A stretch of DNA of 11,359 nt from Solirubrobacteraceae bacterium (GTDB taxonomy: Bacteria > Actinomycetota > Thermoleophilia > Solirubrobacterales > Solirubrobacteraceae). Below, in pieces: positions 6,195-11,359 of this stretch. The notes beneath the pieces are model-generated. The model ran no database searches. It saw nothing but the letters and a program-made list of their open reading frames with translations, and was not told the DNA's origin. The position numbers were made by a program, and so were the translations under genes. The first letter of the stretch is position 1, and the number at the start of each line of letters is the position of its first letter. The stretch spans positions 1 to 11,359 of the forward strand of contig JAEMTR010000016.1 in the NCBI GenBank assembly GCA_016462245.1. The letters are read 5' to 3'.

Positions 6195-8329
6195 CAGGCG
6201 GGAATCGCGGTCGCCAGCAGCGACCCTCTCGCCCGCTCCAACGCCTCGCGCAGCGGCACGTGCTCAGGCAGCTGCAGCTCTGGGTCGGCCTCGAGAATCT
6301 CTCTTGCGCTAAGCCGGGCCCGCTCCAGCAGCTCGCCGTCCTCCGGCATCGAAGCGAACCTGAAGGCCGCCATCCCCGACTGACGAGTGCCGGTCAGCTC
6401 GCCTTCGCCACGGATCTGGAGGTCAACTTCAGCCAGCTTGAAGCCATCGTTCCAGCTCGAGAAGGCTGCCAGCCGCTCTGATTCCTTCGGTCCAAAGCAG
6501 ATGCAGACCGAGGCGTGTTCGCCTCGACCGATCCGCCCGCGCAGCTGGTGGAGCTGCGAGAGCCCGTAACGCTCGGCGTTCTCGATCAACATCACGGTCG
6601 CGTTTGGAACATCAACGCCGACCTCGATCACGGTCGTAGCGACGAGCACGTCAGCCTCGCCGGCTTTGAAGCTTCGCATCGCTTCGGCCTTCTGCGCGGA
6701 GGGCATCTGCCCGTGGATCAGCGCGACGTTGAAGTCCTCAAACTCTTCGACGCTGAGCCGTTCGAACTCGGCGCTAGCAGCCCGCGCCGCAAGCGCATCG
6801 GACTCCTCAACCAGCGGGCAGACAACGTAAGCCTGGCGGCCGGCGCGCAGCTCCTCGCGAATCCGCTCATAAGCCCGCGCGCGATCGCGCTCGCCTGAGG
6901 CTAGATGGGTCGCGATCGGCTCACGCCCTTGCGGCAGTTCGCGCAGCTCGGTCACATCGAGATCGCCATAGCCGAGCAGCGCCAGCGTCCGTGGGATCGG
7001 CGTCGCCGTCATGTGCAGCACGTGTGGAGCGGCGGTACCGGCTGGCCCTGCGGCTTTCGCGTCGAGCGCCGTCCGCTGGCGCACCCCGAAGCGGTGTTGC
7101 TCGTCAACGACGACAACGGCGAGCCTGTCGAACAGAACGTCATCCTCGATCAGGGCGTGCGTACCGACGACGATTGAAAGCTGCCCGGAAGCGAGCTTGC
7201 CGAGCAGATCGCGCCGCCGCGCGGCCGGAGTTGAGCCGGTCAGAAGCGCGATCGGCACTGCTTGGCCAGGCATCAGTTCCTGCAATGTCGCGAAGTGCTG
7301 GTTGGCGAGCGTCTCGGTCGGCGCCATCAGCGCCGCCTGAAAACCGTTCTCTACCGCACGCAGCATCGCCGCTAGGGCAACGACCGTTTTGCCGGAGCCG
7401 ACCTCTCCCATTAAGAGACGCTGCATTGGGTGGCCACGGGCGATATCGCCGAGGACCACGCCGACAGCTCTCTGCTGGTCGCCGGTCAGCTCAAACGGCA
7501 ACTGCTGCTCAATCCAATCGTCGACAAGACTGGAAGCCCCTCCCCCATCTGTCTGCGGCAGCTGCGGCGCTTTAACCTCTTCGGCGCGGCGCGCGCGGCG
7601 GCGCAACAGATCGAGCTGCACATAAAGCAGCTCATCGAAGGCGAGCCGCTGGCGCGCTGGCTCAAGCTGCCCGGCGTGGCCGGCGAGCAGCGCCGAGGGC
7701 ATGTCAGGCAGGCGATGCCGCGCCCGTAGCCTCCCCGGAAGCGGATCGGGGGCCAAGCGTGCCGCTCCGAGGTGCTCGCGGACGATGGCGAGGATCTGCG
7801 TTGACGAGAGCCCCTCCGCGGCCGGGTAATGCGCGACCTCGTCTCCGGCGCCGATCTCGTCGGCAGTCGGTGCGTGCGAGCTAACGCGAAAGCGATTACG
7901 CGCCTCGTAGGTTCCGTGCAGGACGAGCCGAGTTCCGGCCGGGTACTTCTTCACCAACCAGGGCTGATTGAAGAATGTGACTTGGAGCGGGCCTGTCTCG
8001 TCGAAGACGAGCGCTTCGACGAGCGGCCGCATTCCACGCCGGCGAACCGGCCGCGAGCTGATCGAGCGAACCTCAACTACAACGGTTGCCTGCTCGCCGG
8101 CGACCAAGGTTGCCACCGTGCGCGCTTCACGGCGATCGCGCGGAAGGTGCTCCAGCAGCGCTCCCACGGTTGTTAGGCCAAGGTGCTCTGCCCCTTCATC
8201 TGCCTTGCGGCCACCAAACGACGGGCGCTCAGCGAGCGCCTTCTCCGAAGGCCAGCGCAGCGGGGCACCGATCAGCTGATCATCGCTAATCGGAGCGCCG
8301 TCGCCAAGTCCGCGAGGCGTGTAATCCAC
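6194..8329 (-). CDS. recG: ATP-dependent DNA helicase RecG
   Basis: RecG is a superfamily 2 DNA translocase that reverses stalled forks and processes branched recombination intermediates. The 711-residue product has an N-terminal wedge/OB region (about 45-165, including LGLTTVGALLEHLPR), then Walker A MGEVGSGKT (307-315), APTETLANQH (336-345), motif II DEQH followed by RFG (409-415), TATPIPRTLAL (441-451), the second helicase lobe with TTVIEVGVDVPNAT (565-578) and QLRGRIGRG (595-603), and the C-terminal GTRQSG (647-652). Length is normal. The start is GTG 8329, 14 bases after the FakA-like stop. No good Shine-Dalgarno is visible, and the N-terminal 25 residues are poorly conserved in character, so a slightly different start is possible. 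rsmD follows with a 1-base overlap. Confidence 0.96.
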   Translation of the reverse strand: MDYTPRGLGDGAPISDDQLIGAPLRWPSEKALAERPSFGGRKADEGAEHLGLTTVGALLEHLPRDRREARTVATLVAGEQATVVVEVRSISSRPVRRRGMRPLVEALVFDETGPLQVTFFNQPWLVKKYPAGTRLVLHGTYEARNRFRVSSHAPTADEIGAGDEVAHYPAAEGLSSTQILAIVREHLGAARLAPDPLPGRLRARHRLPDMPSALLAGHAGQLEPARQRLAFDELLYVQLDLLRRRARRAEEVKAPQLPQTDGGGASSLVDDWIEQQLPFELTGDQQRAVGVVLGDIARGHPMQRLLMGEVGSGKTVVALAAMLRAVENGFQAALMAPTETLANQHFATLQELMPGQAVPIALLTGSTPAARRRDLLGKLASGQLSIVVGTHALIEDDVLFDRLAVVVVDEQHRFGVRQRTALDAKAAGPAGTAAPHVLHMTATPIPRTLALLGYGDLDVTELRELPQGREPIATHLASGERDRARAYERIREELRAGRQAYVVCPLVEESDALAARAASAEFERLSVEEFEDFNVALIHGQMPSAQKAEAMRSFKAGEADVLVATTVIEVGVDVPNATVMLIENAERYGLSQLHQLRGRIGRGEHASVCICFGPKESERLAAFSSWNDGFKLAEVDLQIRGEGELTGTRQSGMAAFRFASMPEDGELLERARLSAREILEADPELQLPEHVPLREALERARGSLLATAIPA

Positions 8330-8343
8330 CGCCTAATCGTCGA

Positions 8344-10011
8344 CTACTCAGCGGACAACAGCCACCAGCGGCTCGGTTGGCCACCTTCGTGATGCTCAAG
8401 TTCAATCTCCCCAGCGACCAACTGCTCAACCCCACCAGCGTCTATTGGCGCCCCATCTCCCGCAATCACCGTCAGCAGTTCAGTACCTGGACTCAAGGCT
8501 TCGATCACGAGTTTTAGGGTCGCAGCGGGCTCGCCCCAAGCGATCAGCTCATCGCCGACATAACCAACCGCTTCCCCCTCGTCAAAGCGCCCTTCTCGAT
8601 CGGCGCGCGCGGCGCGCGCCACGCTGCCACTGCGGACGTGCTCCAAAATCTTGTCGAGCTCAGCGACGTTCTCGGCCGCCGAGAGATCGGGGCGCGCGGC
8701 GACAAGCGCAGCGAGCCCGGCCTGCATCTCGCTCGAATGCGCAACCCAGACGACCCGCTCCGACATCTCTGCCGCCGCCTGGGCGGCCATAAAGACGTTG
8801 CGGCTGTTTGGCAGCACTACCACCTCATCGGCCGCAACGGAGTGGATACCGGCGAGGATTTCGTAGGTCGAAGGGTTGAGCGTCTCGCCGCCGTCAAGCA
8901 CGTGAGCGCCTAGCGAGCGATAAAGGTCCGCGATCCCCTGGCCAGCGACAATCGCCAGCGTGCCGCAGCGCGCGTGCGCTGGTGCTTCGCCGGTCAGCCG
9001 TTGATCGCGGTCGGCGATCTGCGCCGACATATCGGCAACGTCGAGCCTTGAGACCTGGCCGGCAACCTCAAAGAGCGCAGTTGCTGCTTCCGGTTCGTCT
9101 GTGTGGACGTGAACCCGCAGCGTGGCCTGATCGCCGACAACAAGTACCGAATCGCCAAGCTGCTCGAGCAGAGCGATGTAATGGTCGCAATCCTCAAGCC
9201 GCTCGGCTCCACTTGCGCTGACCGCAAAGTTGGTGCAGAAGCGGAAGGTTGACGACTCGTGCTGAGGCTCGCTGGAGCGAGCCGGCGCGGCATGCCTCTC
9301 GATCGAAAGGCCTTGCTCGCCGCGCAAGGCCGTTACGCAGCCGGCGAACAGCACGACGACGCCGTAACCGCCGGAGTCGACGACGCCCGCTGCTTTGAGA
9401 ACGGGAAGCAGCTCCGGGCCTCGGCGGACCGACGCCTCACCAGCGATAACCGCAACCTCGAGCAGATCGGCGATCCGCGCGTTCTGCTCCTGCGGCGGCG
9501 CATCTGCCGGCATTGGCTCAAGCCCTTCGAGCTCAGCCGTGACTGCCGTCGCCATGTCGGCCATCACGGTCAAAATCGTCCCCTCGGCGGGCTCACGAAC
9601 TGAGGCGTAGGCGCGCTCAGAGGCGCGCTGCATCGCGAGCGCTATCAGCACCGGGTCGACCAGCACCCCAGGCCTCGAGATCAGTTCCTCGGCGGCGCCG
9701 CGGATTAGTTGCGAAAGAATCACGCCACTGTTGCCCCTAGCGCTGAGCAGCGCGGCGCGCGCCACAAGATCAACGATCTCCTCGCGGCCGATCTCATCGA
9801 GCGACCGCTCTCCTGACTCGTCGGCTAGGCGATCAAGCTCAGCGAGGCAGCCCTCAATCGTCAGCACCATGTTGTCGCCGGTATCGCCGTCGGCAACCGG
9901 GAAGACGTTGAGGTCGTTGATTTCAGAGCGCCGCTCCTCAAGCGCAATCAATGCGCCGCCAAGGATTGCGCGAAAGCGCAGCAAGCTGGCGCTGGAATTC
10001 GATTGCGGCAC
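8344..10011 (-). CDS. fakA: FakA-type fatty acid kinase (DhaL/DAK2 domain, YloV family)
   Basis: FakA phosphorylates fatty acids held by a FakB partner, producing acyl-phosphate. The 555-residue product has the three-part FakA layout. An N-terminal DhaL kinase domain (about 1-230) carries NVFPVADGDTGDNM (35-48) with the Mg-binding aspartates D41 and D43, ARGNSGVILSQ (91-101) and VVDSGGYG (210-217). The middle domain has C259 (FCTNF) and H301/H303 (RVHVHTDEP), matching the Cys-His-His zinc site of the family. The C-terminal domain has VVVLPNSRNVFMAA (397-410) and MQAGLAALVA (429-438). The frame is open back to 10092, but that would cover the rpmB stop region; GTG 10011 begins just before the conserved N-terminus and 13 bases after the rpmB stop. 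DGDTGDNM has D where T is usual. FakB is not in the window. Actual fatty acid kinase activity in actinobacteria is inferred. Confidence 0.88.
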   Translation of the reverse strand: MPQSNSSASLLRFRAILGGALIALEERRSEINDLNVFPVADGDTGDNMVLTIEGCLAELDRLADESGERSLDEIGREEIVDLVARAALLSARGNSGVILSQLIRGAAEELISRPGVLVDPVLIALAMQRASERAYASVREPAEGTILTVMADMATAVTAELEGLEPMPADAPPQEQNARIADLLEVAVIAGEASVRRGPELLPVLKAAGVVDSGGYGVVVLFAGCVTALRGEQGLSIERHAAPARSSEPQHESSTFRFCTNFAVSASGAERLEDCDHYIALLEQLGDSVLVVGDQATLRVHVHTDEPEAATALFEVAGQVSRLDVADMSAQIADRDQRLTGEAPAHARCGTLAIVAGQGIADLYRSLGAHVLDGGETLNPSTYEILAGIHSVAADEVVVLPNSRNVFMAAQAAAEMSERVVWVAHSSEMQAGLAALVAARPDLSAAENVAELDKILEHVRSGSVARAARADREGRFDEGEAVGYVGDELIAWGEPAATLKLVIEALSPGTELLTVIAGDGAPIDAGGVEQLVAGEIELEHHEGGQPSRWWLLSAE

Positions 10012-10024
10012 TGCGCCGAGAAGC

Positions 10025-10216
10025 TTACAGAGCCTTCTGGACCTTGTCGGCCTTGAGGCAGCGCGTACAGACGTATTCGCGGCGCGGAGCACCGTTGACG
10101 ACGATCCGTACTTTCTGCAGGTTGGGGTTAAAACGACGGCGCGTTGCGACCATCGAGTGGCTTCGGTTATTGCCGAACGCCGGTCCTTTGCTGCAGCTGA
10201 AACATACCTTGGCCAT
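10025..10216 (-). CDS. rpmB: 50S ribosomal protein L28 (zinc-binding form)
   Basis: L28 belongs to the large ribosomal subunit. The 63-residue product begins MAKVCFSCSKGPAFGNNRSHS and contains TRRRFNPNLQKVRI, the family signature. C5, C8, C50 and C53 form two CxxC pairs, so this is the C+ zinc-binding type. Length is normal. It starts 48 bases after the ribH stop and is followed 13 bases later by the FakA-like gene. There is no Shine-Dalgarno; a TACACT box lies 10 bases before the ATG, so it may have its own promoter as well as read-through from the rib genes. Confidence 0.97.
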   Translation of the reverse strand: MAKVCFSCSKGPAFGNNRSHSMVATRRRFNPNLQKVRIVVNGAPRREYVCTRCLKADKVQKAL

Positions 10217-10226
10217 TGCGCTGCGC

Positions 10227-10232
10227 AGTGTA
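10227..10232 (-). promoter_or_regulatory. Possible -10 box (TACACT) before rpmB
   Basis: In the 48-base gap between ribH and rpmB the minus strand carries TACACT 10 bases before the rpmB ATG. Transcription would begin about 3-4 bases before the start codon. No clear -35 box is visible. It would separate the rpmB-fakA-recG unit from riboflavin control. Confidence 0.35.
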
Positions 10233-10264
10233 GCGGTCAGCTGGCAGGTTCAGAGTCGCGCCCG

Positions 10265-10699
10265 CTAATCAGAGTCGAGCTGCGCACGGACGCGCTGCAA
10301 TGCCAGCAATGCATTGGCGGCATTGCGGCCAGCGTCGCGGACTCCGCCACCGGAGCGCTCAAGTGCCTGCTCGAGCGTGTCGACGGTAAGAACGCCAAAT
10401 GAACATGGCACGCCTGTAGCCAGCGCCGCGTCCTGAATTCCACGCGCGGATTCGGCGCAAACGTACTCGTAATGGTCGGTCTCACCACGGATCACGGCTC
10501 CAAGGCAGGCAACTCCAGCAAAGCGGCCCGACTGAGCGCAAAACTTTGCCGCTGCCGGCAGCTCGAAGGCTCCTGGAACTTCGAAGCACTCAGCTGCGTC
10601 GCAACCAGCCTCGGCAAACGCGGCCTGCGCGCTCGCGGTCAGACGCTCTGCCAATTCGGGATAAAACTGAGCGCAGACAATTGCGTAGCGCTCACTCAT
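10265..10699 (-). CDS. ribH: 6,7-dimethyl-8-ribityllumazine synthase
   Basis: RibH condenses 5-amino-6-ribitylaminouracil with 3,4-dihydroxy-2-butanone 4-phosphate, the next-to-last step of riboflavin synthesis. It usually assembles as pentamers or icosahedral capsids. The 144 residues show FYPEL near residue 12 (substrate-stacking aromatic), VPGAFELP (41-48), GAVIRGETDHYEYVC (67-81) with the catalytic histidine H76, GVLTVDTLEQALERSGG (102-118) with R115, and AGRNAANA (123-130). Length is slightly short but within range. ATG 10699 overlaps the ribBA stop by 8 bases and has an AAGGA Shine-Dalgarno about 9 bases upstream, inside ribBA. The shared substrate pathway and the overlap indicate an operon with ribBA. 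Confidence 0.96.
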   Translation of the reverse strand: MSERYAIVCAQFYPELAERLTASAQAAFAEAGCDAAECFEVPGAFELPAAAKFCAQSGRFAGVACLGAVIRGETDHYEYVCAESARGIQDAALATGVPCSFGVLTVDTLEQALERSGGGVRDAGRNAANALLALQRVRAQLDSD

Positions 10700-11359
10700 C
10701 GCCGGCTTCCTTCGCGGCCCTGTCCTGCTCGCGCTCGGCGTGAATCATCTCCTCGTCGAGATTGAGCCCCTGGTGATGGAGCGTGTGGCCCATCCGCCGC
10801 CGTTTCGTTTCGAGGTAATCCTCGTTGTGAGCGTTCGAAGCAGGTTCGATTGGTAGTTGCTCGCTGATTGACAGGCCGTAACCCTCTAGGCCATGGATCT
10901 TCTTCGGGTTGTTGGTCAGGATGCGGATTGAACTGAGGCCCAGGTCAACGAGGATCTGGGCGCCAATGCCGTAGTCGCGAAGATCGGCAGGGAGGCCGAG
11001 CTTGAGGTTGGCATCGACGGTGTCGTAGCCCTCCTCCTGAAGCTTGTAGGCCTTCAGCTTGTTAAGTAGCCCAATCCCACGGCCCTCCTGAGCGAGGTAG
11101 AGCAGGACTCCCTGCCCTTCCTCCTCGATCACGGCGAGTGCTGCGGCCAGCTGCTCGCCGCAATCGCAACGCAGCGAATGGAAGACGTCGCCGGTCAAAC
11201 ACTCGGAGTGGACGCGAACGATCACATCCTGCTTGCCCTCGACCTCGCCCTTTACGAGCGCTACGTGGTGCTTGTCATCAACAAGCGAGCGATAGCCGAC
11301 GACGGTGAAGTCGCCAAAAGTGGTTGGCATCGTCGTCGACACGACGCGCTCAACGAGCT
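10692..11359 (-). CDS. ribBA: GTP cyclohydrolase II domain, probably the C-terminal half of bifunctional RibBA; 5' end cut by window edge
   Basis: GTP cyclohydrolase II opens GTP to 2,5-diamino-6-ribosylamino-pyrimidinone phosphate, the first step of riboflavin synthesis. The visible frame stays open to the right edge. The sequence LVERVVSTTMPTTFGDF matches the linker and cyclohydrolase start found in RibBA fusions, where it follows the DHBP synthase domain, so most of the gene is probably off-window. Key motifs: RVHSEC then LRCDCGEQL, giving the zinc cysteines with the usual 11- and 2-residue spacing; QEGRGIGLLNK; GYDTVDAN; DLRDYGIGAQIL with the catalytic arginine; and LTNNPKKIHGLEGYGL for GTP and metal handling. 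A charged tail of about 28 residues follows TKRRRMGHTL. A GTG at 11342 could start a stand-alone RibA, but the conserved residues before it argue against that. Any FMN riboswitch would lie outside the window. Confidence 0.92.
   Translation of the reverse strand, partial: LVERVVSTTMPTTFGDFTVVGYRSLVDDKHHVALVKGEVEGKQDVIVRVHSECLTGDVFHSLRCDCGEQLAAALAVIEEEGQGVLLYLAQEGRGIGLLNKLKAYKLQEEGYDTVDANLKLGLPADLRDYGIGAQILVDLGLSSIRILTNNPKKIHGLEGYGLSISEQLPIEPASNAHNEDYLETKRRRMGHTLHHQGLNLDEEMIHAEREQDRAAKEAGDE

Noticed and set aside
10012..10092. An N-terminal extension of the FakA-like protein to 10092
   Set aside because: It would overlap about a third of rpmB and adds basic, unconserved residues. GTG 10011 begins just before the conserved DhaL N-terminus and after the rpmB stop.
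9731..10402. A 223-codon plus-strand open frame across fakA, rpmB and ribH
   Set aside because: It is antisense to three recognised genes and its translation has no recognisable family features.
11343..11359. Treating GTG 11342 as the start of a stand-alone RibA
   Set aside because: The frame stays open to the edge and encodes LVERVV, which fits the RibBA linker before the cyclohydrolase domain, so the gene most likely continues off-window.
1..11359. Mobile elements, phage genes, toxin-antitoxin pairs, CRISPR arrays, tRNA or rRNA genes
   Set aside because: Every gene but one belongs to a core family, with tight co-directional spacing. I saw no regularly spaced repeats, terminal inverted repeats, transposase or integrase motifs, or RNA gene signatures.

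Overview
The window is a compact, GC-rich (about 60% by eye) stretch of bacterial core chromosome. Gene content and order point to an actinobacterium. A SepIVA-like DivIVA-family protein lies directly after coaD, DUF177-rpmF follows further on, and a FakA/DAK2 protein sits next to recG. My best guess is a deep-branching lineage such as Thermoleophilia, from general resemblance only. I see no mobile element, CRISPR array, tRNA, rRNA, phage gene or integration site. No stretch over 300 bases lacks a gene.

Right-hand block, read leftwards on the minus strand (11359 to 4674): the GTP cyclohydrolase II end of a probable ribBA, then ribH (8-base overlap), rpmB (L28), a FakA-type fatty acid kinase, recG, rsmD (1-base overlap), coaD (4-base overlap) and a short SepIVA-like coiled-coil gene. 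The tight spacing suggests one or two operons. These combine riboflavin synthesis, translation, fatty acid activation, DNA repair, CoA synthesis and cell envelope or division control.

Middle (4667 to 3357): the only plus-strand gene. It encodes an uncharacterised 436-residue protein with long coiled coils and what reads as a PD-(D/E)XK nuclease-like core. It converges on the sepIVA-like gene with a 6-base gap and diverges from an acyl-CoA synthetase gene across 92 bases.

Left-hand block (3264 to 1, minus strand): an acyl-CoA synthetase, then DUF177 (YceD-like), rpmF (L32) and the first 287 codons of plsX, which runs off the left edge. DUF177-rpmF-plsX is a familiar translation/phospholipid cluster. 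With FakA at the other end, the window carries three enzymes of acyl activation: acyl-CoA, acyl-phosphate from free fatty acid, and acyl-phosphate from acyl-ACP.

Several genes lack a Shine-Dalgarno sequence and instead have a TANNNT box 7 to 10 bases before the start codon, as expected for leaderless or nearly leaderless mRNAs. Most of the window is ordinary housekeeping. The part most likely to be undescribed is the coiled-coil/nuclease-like gene and its insertion, together with the acyl-CoA synthetase, into an otherwise conserved gene order.
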